A stretch of 64,000 bases of DNA from Marinobacter sediminum (GTDB taxonomy: Bacteria > Pseudomonadota > Gammaproteobacteria > Pseudomonadales > Oleiphilaceae): assembly GCF_023657445.1 (NCBI RefSeq), contig NZ_JAGTWY010000001.1, positions 2,232,001 through 2,296,000 of the forward strand, written 5' to 3'. Below are positions 18,451 to 28,557 of this stretch, piece by piece. The position numbers were made by a program, and so were the translations under genes. Position 1 is the first letter of the stretch. Each line of letters starts with the position of its first letter. The notes below the pieces were generated by a model that saw nothing but the letters and a program-made list of their open reading frames with translations, ran no database searches and was not told the DNA's origin.

Positions 18451-18922
18451 GTCCATCCTCCTGTGCAATGGCATCGAGCAAGGCTTGAGTTACCTCGGGA
18501 ATGGCCGCATCAACGGGCACCGATAGCCCCTCACCCGCTTCAAACGTGGCGGCCTCCACTGCAAAAACGCGGCACACCGGGGGCAGCAGGTCCAGGGCCC
18601 GCGCCAGCTCAACAGCCTCGGACAGCCCCAACGCATGAGACGAATACGCACCACCCAGTGACGGTAAGGGCTTGTTGCTGGCATCGAAAGCCCGAAGGCT
18701 GCCAGGCTCCAGCCCCATTGCTGCGGCATCAACCAGATACACAGCCTCGGCTCCGTCCATACAATCCATCAGCCCCGCAACTTCACCATTGTGTTCAAAG
18801 GCACTGACGGATTCCGGCAGCCGGCCCTGCAGCGCCTGCACCACCGCCGGCCCGACCGCATCGTCTCCCCGATCCATATTACCAATGCCAATGATCCTGA
18901 CAGGCTTCAAGGATTCATTCAT
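18443..18922 (-). CDS. Hydrogenase maturation protease (HycI/HoxW family)
   Basis: A protein of about 159 residues of the M52 endopeptidase family, which removes the C-terminal peptide of the hydrogenase large subunit after nickel insertion. The signature [14 protein letters not shown] carries the first nickel-sensing acid, and LVDAA and SSHALGL segments follow. The gene sits directly after the large subunit. ATGs at 18931 and 18922 are both possible; both overlap the large-subunit stop. Confidence 0.9.
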   Translation of the reverse strand: MNESLKPVRIIGIGNMDRGDDAVGPAVVQALQGRLPESVSAFEHNGEVAGLMDCMDGAEAVYLVDAAAMGLEPGSLRAFDASNKPLPSLGGAYSSHALGLSEAVELARALDLLPPVCRVFAVEAATFEAGEGLSVPVDAAIPEVTQALLDAIAQEDGHA

Positions 18923-20204
18923 GTCGAACATCCAGCTTTAAAAAATGCGTTGCACAGGAGATACAGGGGTCATAGTTCCGAATGGTCTGCTCACAGCGTT
19001 CGCGCAGAGCATCGGCCGGCAAATGGAGCCAGCCGCCTACCAGTTCCTTCAGGTCGGCTTCGATGCTGGGCTGATTCTGCGATGTGGGCGGCACAATTTG
19101 CGCCTCCAGGATTCGGCCTTCCGCATCCAGCTGATAGCGGTGGAACAGCAGCCCCCTCGGCGCCTCGGTGCACCCAAAGCCCTCAGAGGCCTTCGGCTCA
19201 TGTGGTACAAAAGGCTGTTCGGGTTCCTCGTAGGAAGCTATCAGGCGCAGCGCTTCATCGCAGGCGTACAGCACTTCAATGCTGCGCACCACAATGCTTT
19301 GAAATGGGTTGTTACAGGTGGCACCCAGACCCGCTTCTTTAGCGGCCTCCCGGGCCAGGGGGGAGAGCTTGTCAAAATTGAGGCTGTAGCGCGCCAGGGG
19401 TCCGACCAGGTAGCAATCGTGCTCTCGCAGGTGCGAATGCAACGCCGTCGAACGTTGGACGTGGGACTCCACGAAGTGCTGATTGTAATCCTCAACGGCG
19501 ATATCCAGACCACGACTGGAAATGATTCGCCCGGCATTCATGGGGTACTCATCCGGATGGTGCAGCGCCACCAGATGGTAGTCACGTTCGGCTTCCGGAA
19601 TGTCCAGGGTGGCCGTCCAGCGCACCGTTGCCAATGCATCCTCGCGGGCCTGCTTCAAGGTTTCAGCCAGAGGCGCCAGTTCCTTGCGGGTCGGGGTACG
19701 ATAGAAGCCACCCACACGCACATTGATAGGATGGATTTCGCGGCCACCCACCAGCGCCATGATGGCATTACCCGCTTTTTTCAGGGCCAGGCCCCGTTTG
19801 ACGATGTCGGGATAATCCCGGGCCATGTCCACCGCCCCGGCGTAACCCAGAAAATCCGGTGCATGCAGCATGTAGATGTGCAGAGCATGGCTTTCAATCC
19901 ATTCACCGCAATACAGCAACCGTCGCAATGCCCGCAGCGGCCCGCCCACTTCGATACCCAGTGCGTTTTCCATCGCATGTACAGAGCTCATCTGGTAGGC
20001 CACCGGGCAGATACCGCAGATGCGGGCGGTGACATCAGGCGCCTCTGAATAATCCCGACCGCGCAACAGCGCCTCGAAAAAGCGCGGCGGTTCGAAAATC
20101 TGCAATTCGGCGCTACTGACCTGACCATCCCGAACCGTCACATTGAGGGCACCCTCGCCCTCAACCCGCGCCAGATAGTTCACTTTTATGGTCTTACGAG
20201 TCAT
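18915..20204 (-). CDS. [NiFe] hydrogenase large (alpha) subunit, group 3-like
   Basis: A 429-residue catalytic subunit. The N-terminal nickel ligands are in [11 protein letters not shown] (residues 61-70), and the C-terminal pair in DPCISCATH (412-420), followed by a 9-residue peptide that the adjacent protease should remove. Length and partners (FAD/NAD subunit, dicluster ferredoxin-like beta subunit) fit cytoplasmic NAD(P)-linked bidirectional enzymes, subgroup 3b. I chose the ATG at 20204, which overlaps the small-subunit gene by 11 bases, over an upstream ATG at 20243. Confidence 0.93.
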   Translation of the reverse strand: MTRKTIKVNYLARVEGEGALNVTVRDGQVSSAELQIFEPPRFFEALLRGRDYSEAPDVTARICGICPVAYQMSSVHAMENALGIEVGGPLRALRRLLYCGEWIESHALHIYMLHAPDFLGYAGAVDMARDYPDIVKRGLALKKAGNAIMALVGGREIHPINVRVGGFYRTPTRKELAPLAETLKQAREDALATVRWTATLDIPEAERDYHLVALHHPDEYPMNAGRIISSRGLDIAVEDYNQHFVESHVQRSTALHSHLREHDCYLVGPLARYSLNFDKLSPLAREAAKEAGLGATCNNPFQSIVVRSIEVLYACDEALRLIASYEEPEQPFVPHEPKASEGFGCTEAPRGLLFHRYQLDAEGRILEAQIVPPTSQNQPSIEADLKELVGGWLHLPADALRERCEQTIRNYDPCISCATHFLKLDVRHE

Positions 20205-20976
20205 GACGTTCGCTCTCTTCCCGGAAAGGATCGGCCCATGCATTAAAGGTCCGATAAAAGCGCAGGCGCTCGTCCTGATTCATCCCCAGTTGATCCAGAC
20301 GCTCACTCAGGGCCGGCGCATTCGGATTTTCCTTGGGTCCATAGCAACCGTAACAGCCACGATTGTACGACGGGCACAGGGCATCGCAGCCAGCGTGAGT
20401 CACGGGCCCCAGGCAAGGCGTGCCATGAGCTACCGTCACGCAGACATTGCCCTTGAGTTTGCAGTCCAGGCATACGCTGTGTGCCGGTGTAACGGGTCGC
20501 CGGCCACGCAGGAACGCGGAGACGACTTCCAGTAACTGCGACTTGCTGATCGGACAACCACGCAATTCAAAGTCCACGGCCACGTGATCGGAAATTGGCG
20601 TGGATGTGGACAGGGTTTCAATGTATTCAGGGTGCGCATAGACGGCAGCAAGGAAATCGTCGATGTCGGCAAAGTTACGCAATGCCTGGATTCCGCCGGC
20701 GGTGGCGCAGGCGCCGATCGTGATCAGGGTTCGCGAGCGCCGCCGCACCTCCTGGATACGCTCGGCATCATGGGCAGTGGTGATCGAGCCCTCTACCAGC
20801 GAAAGATCGTAAGTGCCCCGAATACTGCTGCGGGTCGCTTCCGGGAAATAGGCGATGTCGATCACTCCGGCAACGCGCAGCAGTTCATCCTCACAATCGA
20901 GCAAACTCAGCTGGCAACCATCGCATGAGGCAAATTTCCAGACACCGAGGCGTGGTTTGTGATCAGTGACGGGCAT
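20194..20976 (-). CDS. [NiFe] hydrogenase small (delta) subunit
   Basis: A 260-residue iron-sulfur subunit without a Tat signal, so it is cytoplasmic. The proximal cluster motif [15 protein letters not shown] (Cys18, Cys21) begins near the N-terminus. [21 protein letters not shown] and the later cysteines ([28 protein letters not shown]) complete the three-cluster set. It transfers electrons from the NiFe site to the flavin subunit. It lies one base after the flavin subunit gene. Confidence 0.93.
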   Translation of the reverse strand: MPVTDHKPRLGVWKFASCDGCQLSLLDCEDELLRVAGVIDIAYFPEATRSSIRGTYDLSLVEGSITTAHDAERIQEVRRRSRTLITIGACATAGGIQALRNFADIDDFLAAVYAHPEYIETLSTSTPISDHVAVDFELRGCPISKSQLLEVVSAFLRGRRPVTPAHSVCLDCKLKGNVCVTVAHGTPCLGPVTHAGCDALCPSYNRGCYGCYGPKENPNAPALSERLDQLGMNQDERLRFYRTFNAWADPFREESERHDS

Positions 20977-20977
20977 A

Positions 20978-21802
20978 TCAGAACTCCTTGAGACTCAGCA
21001 GCCCACGGACCTTACTAAATGGGAGCACCGGGCCATCCTTGCAGACAAACGTCGATCCGAACTGGCAATGACCACAGTGTCCCAGGGCGCACTTCATGTT
21101 CCGCTCCATGGACAGATAAATCGCTTCATCTTCAACGCCGGCATCGCGCAAAGCGCTCGCGGTGAACCGCATCATGATTTCCGGACCGCATACCATGGCC
21201 ACCGTGTCTTCCGGATCGAACGCCAACGTCGGAATCAACGTGGGGACCACCCCTACCTTGCCCTGCCAATCGCTACCGGCGTGATCAACCGTAATGTGGA
21301 CGTCGAAGTCCGGGAGCCTGCTCCATTCCTCCAGTTGATCGCGATAGAGGATATCGTCGGGGCTGCGCGTTCCATAAAGCAACACAACACGACCGTAACG
21401 TTCCCGATTGCGCAACACGTGGTAGATGGCGGGCCTCAGTGGTGCCAGCCCCAACCCACCGGCAATCAACAGCAAATCCGACCCTTCCGCAGCAGCCATC
21501 GGCCATCCTGTACCAAAGGGACCGCGTAAACCCACGGCCGCCATCGGCTGCATAGCCGCGAGCTGGCTTGAGACCGGACCTACCGCCCGAATCGTATGAA
21601 CCAGGCTCTCTGTCAGGCTGGTGTCGCCACTGAGGCTGATAGGCACTTCACCCACGCCGAAGACATACAGCATGTTGAACTGCCCCGGCAGAAAAGACCG
21701 CTTGCCGACCTGCTCCAGTTCCAGAGTCCAGGTGCTCTCCAACTCCTGCTTTCGGCTCAGAACCCGGACCGGCTCGGGCACCCAAAGGTCCTGTGAGGTC
21801 AT
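20978..21802 (-). CDS. Hydrogenase FAD/NAD(P)-binding (gamma) subunit
   Basis: A 274-residue ferredoxin-NADP reductase-like protein. The FAD region includes [17 protein letters not shown], the NAD(P) region [15 protein letters not shown] and [15 protein letters not shown], and the C-terminus a [2Fe-2S] site of the dihydroorotate dehydrogenase electron-transfer type ([10 protein letters not shown], later FVC). It connects the hydrogenase to the NAD(P)(H) pool. The true start is the ATG at 21802, overlapping the upstream gene by ATGA; the longer frame to 21997 is not supported. Confidence 0.92.
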   Translation of the reverse strand: MTSQDLWVPEPVRVLSRKQELESTWTLELEQVGKRSFLPGQFNMLYVFGVGEVPISLSGDTSLTESLVHTIRAVGPVSSQLAAMQPMAAVGLRGPFGTGWPMAAAEGSDLLLIAGGLGLAPLRPAIYHVLRNRERYGRVVLLYGTRSPDDILYRDQLEEWSRLPDFDVHITVDHAGSDWQGKVGVVPTLIPTLAFDPEDTVAMVCGPEIMMRFTASALRDAGVEDEAIYLSMERNMKCALGHCGHCQFGSTFVCKDGPVLPFSKVRGLLSLKEF

Positions 21803-22269
21803 TGAGGCTGCTCCGGAGCGCCGTAAACATCCAGAATTTGCATCTGTGTTGCGTGAAGCCGGCTTGTCAGGATCGGAAGTAATCGCTTCATGACTGCATA
21901 GCCCAAAGCCGGGTCCTCGTCGCATTTTTTCCGCAAGCAATGAGCGTCCAACGCAATGGCCCGTGTCAAACTCATAGCACGGGCATCCGAGGCCCAATGA
22001 TAGGGGGGCAGGACCCAGGATACGCCCACCACGTCGCCGTCATGGAGCGTCTGAAAACTGACCGGCGCTTTTCCCGGCACCGCAAGTTCAAGTGCCACCT
22101 GGCCGTGGCGAACCAGGTACAGGTAATCCGCATCTTCGCCCTGATGAAAAAGATATTCCCCCGGATTGAAGCGGACGTTTCGGGCGCACCCGCACATGAG
22201 GTCACAAAACTCGCTGTTCAGGCCTTCGAAGAACGGGTGTTCACATACAATCTGAGCGATGTTTTTCAT
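21799..22269 (-). CDS. Cyclic-nucleotide-binding-domain protein within the hydrogenase operon
   Basis: A 156-residue protein with a single cNMP-binding beta-roll: FFEGLNSEFCDLMCGCARNVRFNPGEYLFHQGEDADYLYLVRHGQV is a Crp-type start. It has no C-terminal HTH, so it is not a transcription factor. The usual phosphate-binding RSA-type cassette is not evident, and the protein may not bind a nucleotide. Four-base overlaps on both sides fix it between the beta and gamma subunits, which suggests a stoichiometric partner or regulatory subunit of the hydrogenase. Confidence 0.85.
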   Translation of the reverse strand: MKNIAQIVCEHPFFEGLNSEFCDLMCGCARNVRFNPGEYLFHQGEDADYLYLVRHGQVALELAVPGKAPVSFQTLHDGDVVGVSWVLPPYHWASDARAMSLTRAIALDAHCLRKKCDEDPALGYAVMKRLLPILTSRLHATQMQILDVYGAPEQPQ

Positions 22270-23399
22270 GTCTGTTCTCCTGGCGGGATATCACCCTGAA
22301 TGGCGCGCACCTCTTCGGTGATATCTATGCCCACAGGACACCAGGTGACGCATCGGCCGCATCCGACGCAGCCCGACGTACCGAACTGCTCCACCCAGGT
22401 GGCCAGTTTGTGGGTCATCCACTGACGGTAACGGGACCGGGTCGAGTTGCGAACACTCCCGCCATGAATGTAAGAAAAATCGGCATTGAAACAGGAATCC
22501 CAGCGTCGACTGCTCTCGGCGGTGACGCCCTCCAGATCAGAGGTATCTTCTACCGTGGTGCAAAAACAGGTTGGGCAAACCATGGTGCAGTTAGAGCAAC
22601 TCAAACAACGCTCGGCGACATCGTCCCAGCGAGGATGTTCCAGGTTGTCCATCAACAGCGCAGGAATGGCCGTTTGCGGCATACTGCGACCCATGTTTCG
22701 ACGAGTTCTCTCTACCACGCCTCTGGCGGCCGCAAGATGGGCCTCGGTTGCCGGCTCTTTTGGCAATTCAGCCAGGATAGCAGCACCTTCTTCTGAACCT
22801 GACTGAATCAGGAAACCGTGGGATTCCTCCCCCAGCAATTCTGTGAGCACCAGATCGTATCCGCTTTTGACATCCGGCCCCGTGTTCATCGAATCGCAAA
22901 AGCAGGTACCACCAGCCTCGGAACAATTCAGGGCGACGAGAAAGGCCTGTTCCCGGCGACTGCGATAATGGGGATCGGCGTTATCCCCCATCAACACTCG
23001 GTCCTGAATGGCTATGGCTGCGAGTTCGCAGGCGCGCACACCCAGAAATGCATAACGCGGCGGGTCGTCCCGAACAGGCGCAAAGTGCAATTGGTCTTCA
23101 TTGATGGTCGCCTGCCACAGGGAAACACGGGGTGGGTGCAGAAAACGTTTCCAGCTGTGAGGCCCCACTGCATAGCCAAAAAGCGCGTTATCTGCGCGTT
23201 GTTTCAGCCGGTAGTGACCGCCGTCCTGTTCATCGGTCCAGCCGGAGGGGAGATCTTCAATGCGGGAGAGTTCTTCATAAACGATGGCCTGGTCGCGGAC
23301 CCTCGGCCCGACGACCTCATAACCTCGCTCGGTCAATACATCCAGCAGACACTGTAAGCCGTCCAGAGTGATAACCGAATAATCGCCCTTATCGTCCAT
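22266..23399 (-). CDS. Hydrogenase [4Fe-4S] dicluster (beta) subunit
   Basis: A 377-residue iron-sulfur protein. Two ferredoxin-type motifs lie in the C-terminal half: [16 protein letters not shown] and [16 protein letters not shown]. The N-terminal part ([22 protein letters not shown]) matches the beta subunit of sulfhydrogenase-type group 3b enzymes. It relays electrons between the hydrogenase clusters and the flavin subunit. The start at 23399 follows GGAAGG; an upstream start at 23432 would add 11 residues. It is the first gene of the operon. Confidence 0.9.
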   Translation of the reverse strand: MDDKGDYSVITLDGLQCLLDVLTERGYEVVGPRVRDQAIVYEELSRIEDLPSGWTDEQDGGHYRLKQRADNALFGYAVGPHSWKRFLHPPRVSLWQATINEDQLHFAPVRDDPPRYAFLGVRACELAAIAIQDRVLMGDNADPHYRSRREQAFLVALNCSEAGGTCFCDSMNTGPDVKSGYDLVLTELLGEESHGFLIQSGSEEGAAILAELPKEPATEAHLAAARGVVERTRRNMGRSMPQTAIPALLMDNLEHPRWDDVAERCLSCSNCTMVCPTCFCTTVEDTSDLEGVTAESSRRWDSCFNADFSYIHGGSVRNSTRSRYRQWMTHKLATWVEQFGTSGCVGCGRCVTWCPVGIDITEEVRAIQGDIPPGEQT

Positions 23400-23513
23400 G
23401 CCCCAACCTTCCATCGCTGGCGATGAAGACATCGCCCATCAAGTCATTGCCTGAGACAAGCTTTAGCTCAGAGGGGATTTCTGTCAATGCCTGCAGACGT
23501 TAAAAGATACGGG

Positions 23514-23837
23514 TCAGCCAAAGTAATCCTGCATCCAGTCAAACAGGGTTCCAGCACTGACATCCGCCAAAACCATACTCTGGAAGTTGTCGCCAACTTC
23601 GTCTTCCATGGTCACGAACTGATAGAGCAACGTGCCGGGCTGTTCATCATGCAGAATCAGGGTAATGCGCCGGCGGGTGCGCAGGCAGTCGAGGGTCATG
23701 ACATCGGCGGGAATGCCGGCATCGCGCATGCCGCGGCGCACTTCAACCACCGGATTGATGTTTTCGTGGGTGGCCTGGATGCGCGCGTGGGCATCGCTGG
23801 CCATGTCGGACAAGGTTTTGAGGGGATCTTCAGACAT
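23514..23837 (-). CDS. Conserved hypothetical protein (DUF5076-like)
   Basis: A 107-residue cytosolic protein with the segments NPVVEVRRGMRDAGIPADVMTLD and RRRITLILHDEQPG, ending in TLFDWMQDYFG. I recognise the pattern as a small proteobacterial family of unknown function (probably DUF5076) but cannot assign a role. It lies 114 bases upstream of the hydrogenase operon on the same strand, so promoter or read-through effects on that operon are possible. Confidence 0.7.
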   Translation of the reverse strand: MSEDPLKTLSDMASDAHARIQATHENINPVVEVRRGMRDAGIPADVMTLDCLRTRRRITLILHDEQPGTLLYQFVTMEDEVGDNFQSMVLADVSAGTLFDWMQDYFG

Positions 23838-24059
23838 TCGGCGCGACCTGTTTTGAAAGACACAAGCAAGACATCGTGGATTATGGAGAATTCCCAGCCC
23901 TTTTGACGCTGATCAGACAGACGTCAGCCTGCCCATGGTACAACCTGAAACAATGAATCAGTCCGGGTCAGAAGCGCGTGCGAGTTCAGCGCCGAAAGCC
24001 GGTCGCTGTATAAGCGCGTCAATTGTCACCAGAGAAAGCTCTCCAGGAAGGAAACTACC

Positions 24060-26081
24060 ATGACACACGACAGTACCCCAAAAATCGACAGCTCCCGCCT
24101 GAAAACCCACATTGACGCCATGGCGGAACAACACGTGGACGTAACCCCGGACGCCTCATCCCGGCATTTACACAATGGTGTCGACACGCCACTCCCGCCT
24201 GCGGACTTGCACGGCAGCTATGTCAATCACCGCCCCCTGCCGACCGAAGGCGTTAACGATCGCAATGCCTACATCATTGGCAGTGGCATCGGAGGCCTGT
24301 CCGCGGCCTTCTTCCTGATCCGTGACGGTCATATGCCCGCGGGCAACATTACGATTATCGAAGAGCAGAAGATTGAGGGCGGCGCGCTGGATGGTGCCGG
24401 TAATGCCGAGGATGGCTACATCGTTCGTGGCGGCCGCGAGATGGAGATGACCTATCAGAATTTCTGGGATGTGTTCTCGGAAATACCCGCTCTGGAACTA
24501 CCCGAGCCTTTCACCGTGCTCGACGAGTACCGGATCGTAAATGATGCGGACAAGAACTGGTCAAAAGCCCGGCTTCTGGAAAAACAGGGCCAGATCCGGG
24601 ACTTTTCAACCATGGGGCTTAGCCGGCTTCAGCAGCTGGAGCTCATGCGGCTGTTTCTGGCGCGGAAAGAAGACCTGAATGACATCACGGTGCAAGACTG
24701 GTTCAGCGAAGGTTTTCTTAACAGCAACTTCTACACCTTCTGGCGCACCATGTTTGCCTTCCAGAACTGGCATTCGGTGCTGGAAATGAAGCTGTACATG
24801 CATCGCTTCCTGCATCTGATGGACGGACTGAACGACATGACGTCGCTCGTCTTTCCCAAATACAACCAGTACGACAGCTTCATTCGCCCATTAATGGCCT
24901 GGTTGAAGGACAAGGGTGTCAGGGTCCAGTACGACACAATCGTGTCTGACCTGGAGATGGATGTCAGCGGCGAAACCAAAACCACCACTGCAATCCAGTG
25001 TCACACCAGCAATGGCGACAAGACGATCACCGTCCATCCGCAGGATCTGGTGTTCGTGACTGTCGGCTCCATTGTCGAGGACACGGCCTACGGCGATGAT
25101 GACACGGCGCCCGAACTGAATGTGAACACCCCAGACCCGCAGGTTGGCTCAAGCTGGCAACTCTGGAAGAATCTGGCCCGGAAATCCCCCGTCTTTGGCC
25201 GACCCGAGAAATTCTGCGCCGACGTACCCGCTTCAACATGGGAGTCGGCAACACTGACCTGCAAACCCTCACCGCTGACAGAAAAGCTGAAGGAACTGGC
25301 GGTCAACGATCCCTATTCTGGCAAAACGGTCACCGGCGGCATCGTCACGTTCACCGACTCGGCCTGGTTAATGAGTTTAACCGTGAACCGCCAACCACAC
25401 TTTCCGGACCAGCCTGATGACGTCCTTGTGCCCTGGGTGTATGCCTTACTGGTGGACAAACCCGGCGATTATGTGAAAAAGCCAATGCCAGAATGCACTG
25501 GCAAGGAAATACTGACCGAGCTGTGTTACCAGCTCGGCCTTATCGATCAGGTGGACGAAGTGATTGCAGCCACCAAAGTCCGCACCGCGCTGATGCCTTA
25601 CATCACAGCCCAGTTCATGCCCCGCGCCAGCGGAGATCGCCCGTGGGCAGTTCCGGAGGGGTCAACCAACCTCGCCTGCCTGGGTCAGTTTGTCGAAACC
25701 CACAACGACGTCGTGTTCACACTGGAGAGTTCAGTTCGCACGGCTCGTACCGGGGTTTATAGCCTGCTTGGAATCAAGAAACAGGTGCCCGACATCTACC
25801 CCGGCCAATACGATATCCGCCGTCTGTTAAGGGCAACACGAACGCTGAACAACAACGAGGCGTTTCTGGGCGAAGGCATCCTTCGTCGCATTCTGGGGGG
25901 AACTTATCTGGAAAACATCCTGCCCCTTGGCCCCGACGAGACCCCCTCTGACCTGCGCACGCACGGACTGTTCGAGCAGCAACTGGACACCCTGCGCGGC
26001 CTGATTGAGGAAAGCCACACGCTGGACACTGCTAAAAAATGGGTTCAGGGGGCAATAGACAACCTGCGCCGACGTCGCTGA
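24060..26081 (+). CDS. ohyA: Oleate hydratase
   Basis: A 673-residue flavoprotein that adds water to the cis-9 double bond of oleate and related fatty acids to give 10-hydroxy acids. The FAD-binding motif YIIGSGIGGLSAAFFL is at about residues 72-87, followed by EEQKIEGGALDGAGN and RGGREMEMTYQNFWD, all typical of the family. A 60-residue N-terminal extension precedes the core. AGGAAGGAAA lies before the ATG. It stands alone between two gaps and ends at a terminator. Roles proposed for the family are detoxification and use of unsaturated fatty acids. Confidence 0.93.
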   Translation: MTHDSTPKIDSSRLKTHIDAMAEQHVDVTPDASSRHLHNGVDTPLPPADLHGSYVNHRPLPTEGVNDRNAYIIGSGIGGLSAAFFLIRDGHMPAGNITIIEEQKIEGGALDGAGNAEDGYIVRGGREMEMTYQNFWDVFSEIPALELPEPFTVLDEYRIVNDADKNWSKARLLEKQGQIRDFSTMGLSRLQQLELMRLFLARKEDLNDITVQDWFSEGFLNSNFYTFWRTMFAFQNWHSVLEMKLYMHRFLHLMDGLNDMTSLVFPKYNQYDSFIRPLMAWLKDKGVRVQYDTIVSDLEMDVSGETKTTTAIQCHTSNGDKTITVHPQDLVFVTVGSIVEDTAYGDDDTAPELNVNTPDPQVGSSWQLWKNLARKSPVFGRPEKFCADVPASTWESATLTCKPSPLTEKLKELAVNDPYSGKTVTGGIVTFTDSAWLMSLTVNRQPHFPDQPDDVLVPWVYALLVDKPGDYVKKPMPECTGKEILTELCYQLGLIDQVDEVIAATKVRTALMPYITAQFMPRASGDRPWAVPEGSTNLACLGQFVETHNDVVFTLESSVRTARTGVYSLLGIKKQVPDIYPGQYDIRRLLRATRTLNNNEAFLGEGILRRILGGTYLENILPLGPDETPSDLRTHGLFEQQLDTLRGLIEESHTLDTAKKWVQGAIDNLRRRR

Positions 26082-26095
26082 GAGGTCAGGTCAGA

Positions 26096-26126
26096 GGTCA
26101 GGCCCCGTTGTTACACGGGGCTGACC
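26096..26126. terminator. Bidirectional hairpin between ohyA and the SpoIIAA-like gene
   Basis: GGTCAG-g-CCCCGT pairs with ACGGGGCTGACC around a short TGTTAC loop, giving a stem of about 12 bp with one bulged G. It lies between convergent genes. A strong U tract is lacking. Confidence 0.6.
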
Positions 26127-26147
26127 TCCGCAGATTCCCCCGGAAGC

Positions 26148-26528
26148 TCATTCTTTCAGCCAGTTAACAGCATCGGCCTCATGTTCGAAAAACTTCAGGT
26201 CGCCCGCCATAAACCAGTTACCGACCTTCGCGATGTTGTCCTGCCAGACCTTGTGACCAAAAACCGCGATTTTATCGACTTGCAGGCCGTGTTTTAACGA
26301 CAGGTTGAAATCATCCCAGGCCGCGCGGACCTCCCACCCCTCGAGTTCTGTCACATCAAACAGAACTTTCACCTTTCTCTTTTTAATCCCACTCAGGGCA
26401 CCATCAATCATCGGGCTGATCGTGCCAAAGTCATCGTGGGTCAGCTTTCCCCGTGCCTTGAAGGACAAAAACACATTGTCATCGACTCTCTCAATGCCAA
26501 TGGACACGCCATGCCGCTTTATACTCAT
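26148..26528 (-). CDS. SpoIIAA-like STAS/CRAL-TRIO-type domain protein
   Basis: A 126-residue protein of the SpoIIAA-like family (formerly DUF3478). Signs are KARGKLTHDDFGTISPMID, KVLFDVTELEGWEVRAAWDDF and KIAVFGHKVWQDNIAKVGNWF, ending in FFEHEADAVNWLKE. The fold resembles STAS domains; the cellular role in Gram-negative bacteria is unknown, with a membrane-stress link often supposed. It is monocistronic. Confidence 0.85.
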   Translation of the reverse strand: MSIKRHGVSIGIERVDDNVFLSFKARGKLTHDDFGTISPMIDGALSGIKKRKVKVLFDVTELEGWEVRAAWDDFNLSLKHGLQVDKIAVFGHKVWQDNIAKVGNWFMAGDLKFFEHEADAVNWLKE

Positions 26529-26626
26529 CTCCAGATCCTCCTTCCTGAGTCCCTTGTTCCCAAATCAGTGTACAGTTAACTATTGTAGATCCGGAACAGT
26601 CCAGATTTGCCCACGGCTGTCGGGTA

Positions 26627-27772
26627 ATGTTGATTGGTGAGCGCGTGAAGAAACTTTTCATAATTTGTGGCCTGGCCCTGATACTGGCGACTGTTTTCAG
26701 TGTGTTCGCCCGTCCGGTTCCTATCGAGCACAAACTGATACAGATCCAGGCCGGCGATATGCTGGAAGATTTCCCCGGCATCGAACAAGAGCCGGTCGGG
26801 ATTCAGGCGATACTGCTGGACATGGCCGACGATCCGCTGCTGCTCCTGAAGGCGCAGGCTGCATTTATTCGCTATCCGGACATGGCCCGCAAAGTGTTTT
26901 CGCTCTATGGCACGGAGCCGGAATTTCAGGAAATTCTGCGGCGTTATGGGGAGATGATTCTGCCACCGATCCATCATTTTCTGACACGGCCTATCGGCAC
27001 CATTGAGCTGATGAACCAGACTGCCCAGCGCTACCAGGCAATCAAACAATTCTTTTCCGGCAATGAGGATAACGGCAACACCGCAAACGGAGCGCCTGGC
27101 CAGTACCAGGAGCTTTCCCCGGAAGAACGGGGCTGGTACGCCGTCAATTTCATTGAGAGTGAGGGCCATGATTTCCTCGGCCAGTTCATTGTGGATGCCC
27201 AGGGTGAAACCCAGTGGATCGTCACGGAACGCATGCTGGAAGGACTGAACCAGTTTTTCACCAGTGGCATACGCGGCCTGGAAACCAGCTACCGCTCAGG
27301 TGAAGAGCTTACCGCTGGCGATATTGGCTGGGCATCGGTCGACGTGCTGGTATTCGCCAGTGCGGTGAAAGTTCTCCGCGTGGGACGTGCCGCAGCAGTG
27401 ACCACCAGGAACGCCAGCCGCGGCACACGGTCGGCGGCCTTTGCAGCCCGGGTAAGCCAGGGTGGGCGTATGGTTCTGAACAGCGCCCGCTACGCGAAGT
27501 GGCCCGTGGTTATCGGTGCCGGTTACCTCGTGATTACCCACCCCAGCCTTATCAGCGACGTGTTTGCAGGCATTGCGGATGTGCTGGGCTATCCCGTGCT
27601 GGCTGTTCAGTTTGCGGGCTGGTTTTTGCTATTGGTTCCGGTCATTTATCTCAGTAGCTGGCTGATTTGGCTTTTGGGCCCGCTGTTTATGGGGTTGTTG
27701 CGCGCAGCTCACTTTACGCTGGCCAGGCTTAGTGGCAGGGGACGTCGTGCTTCCGGGTACGGGGAGCTATGA
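26627..27772 (+). CDS. Hypothetical membrane protein
   Basis: A 381-residue protein of no family I can name with certainty. It has one N-terminal membrane helix (about residues 9-28), a long soluble middle region with a polar linker (NEDNGNTANGAPGQ, about 147-160), and two hydrophobic segments near the C-terminus (about 289-307 and 324-365). The middle has an Arg/Ser/Ala-rich stretch (about 256-280). The topology suggests an inner-membrane protein with a periplasmic domain. The start is the ATG at 26627; a GTG at 26645 is an alternative. Confidence 0.7.
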   Translation: MLIGERVKKLFIICGLALILATVFSVFARPVPIEHKLIQIQAGDMLEDFPGIEQEPVGIQAILLDMADDPLLLLKAQAAFIRYPDMARKVFSLYGTEPEFQEILRRYGEMILPPIHHFLTRPIGTIELMNQTAQRYQAIKQFFSGNEDNGNTANGAPGQYQELSPEERGWYAVNFIESEGHDFLGQFIVDAQGETQWIVTERMLEGLNQFFTSGIRGLETSYRSGEELTAGDIGWASVDVLVFASAVKVLRVGRAAAVTTRNASRGTRSAAFAARVSQGGRMVLNSARYAKWPVVIGAGYLVITHPSLISDVFAGIADVLGYPVLAVQFAGWFLLLVPVIYLSSWLIWLLGPLFMGLLRAAHFTLARLSGRGRRASGYGEL

Positions 27773-27794
27773 CGCAAAGAAGCAAGGTGAGTGG

Positions 27795-28169
27795 CTAGTC
27801 AATCAGCCCGGATTGCTGAACCAGGCAACCCATCATCGTTATCGAGACATCCCGGAAAACAGCATCGGACGCGACAATACTTGGGAACCTGTCAGCCATG
27901 GCCCGACGGCAGGCAGGCTCTCGCGCCTCGCTGTTTTTAACGCACGCAGAAAACTCTTCGCTGCCTCTGGAGTGGCCGGTAGCTTCCTCACAGAGGGCAG
28001 GAACCTGGCCAGTCAGGTAACCCAGGACAACACTGAGCTCCACCGGATCCGAGGCCAGGTGCGTGAAGCGACTGGCGTCGACAGATTCTGGCTGTTCCCG
28101 GGTTTGTTCCCAAACCACGAAAATCAGTGCCGCTGAAACAAGAGTGACGGTAACCGCAGGGAACTTCAT
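27795..28169 (-). CDS. Small exported or membrane-anchored hypothetical protein
   Basis: A 124-residue protein starting MKFPAVTVTLVSAALIFVVW, a hydrophobic N-terminus that could be an uncleaved signal anchor. The rest is soluble, with four cysteines (ALCEEA, FSACVKN, PACRRA, MGCLVQQ) suited to disulfide pairing in the periplasm. Family unknown. The ATG at 28169 follows a purine-rich CCTCC-complement site; the longer frame adds a poorly hydrophobic extension. It converges with the membrane protein upstream. Confidence 0.6.
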   Translation of the reverse strand: MKFPAVTVTLVSAALIFVVWEQTREQPESVDASRFTHLASDPVELSVVLGYLTGQVPALCEEATGHSRGSEEFSACVKNSEAREPACRRAMADRFPSIVASDAVFRDVSITMMGCLVQQSGLID

Positions 28170-28346
28170 GGGAGGCTGTCCGGGTTGTTGACGTGAGCCG
28201 GCGATGATAAAGACTCTGCAGCGCCACGCCAAGCGGGCGCGTTCTCACAATTCACTCTCAATGCCCTTGCCGAGTACCCTGTCTGCTGTCAAGCTTCCCA
28301 GTACTTTCAAACAGATGCCCAACTTAACTCTACAAGGAACCTTTCA

Positions 28347-28550
28347 ATGGGAAGCTCAAAACTCGTCGGTGTCGTTCTACTCGTGGTTGGTGTTGCCCTG
28401 CTCTACTTCGGTTACCAATCCACGCAGTCCGTTGGCAACCAGCTAACCGAGACCGTCACAGGCCGCTTTACCGATGAAACCATGTGGTACCTGATTGGCG
28501 GCGCCGCAGCTGCCGCAGCCGGCGCCTTCCTCACCCTCTTCAAAAAATAA
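28347..28550 (+). CDS. DUF3185 family small membrane protein
   Basis: A 67-residue protein with two predicted membrane helices (about residues 5-22 and 46-63) separated by SVGNQLTETVTGRFTDETMWY, which is the recognisable DUF3185 pattern. Function unknown. An AAGGAA site lies 9 bases before the ATG. The stop is 7 bases from the stop of the convergent LysR gene. Confidence 0.85.
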   Translation: MGSSKLVGVVLLVVGVALLYFGYQSTQSVGNQLTETVTGRFTDETMWYLIGGAAAAAAGAFLTLFKK

Positions 28551-28557
28551 AGGGGCG

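Noticed and set aside
18945..20048. A 367-codon plus-strand open frame
   Set aside because: It is antisense to the hydrogenase large subunit with its RICGIC and DPCISC motifs; high-GC codon bias produces long shadow frames.
23433..23513. Possible FNR-like box (TTGATGGGCGATGT on the minus strand) before the hydrogenase operon
   Set aside because: Only the first half-site matches the TTGAT-N4-ATCAA consensus.
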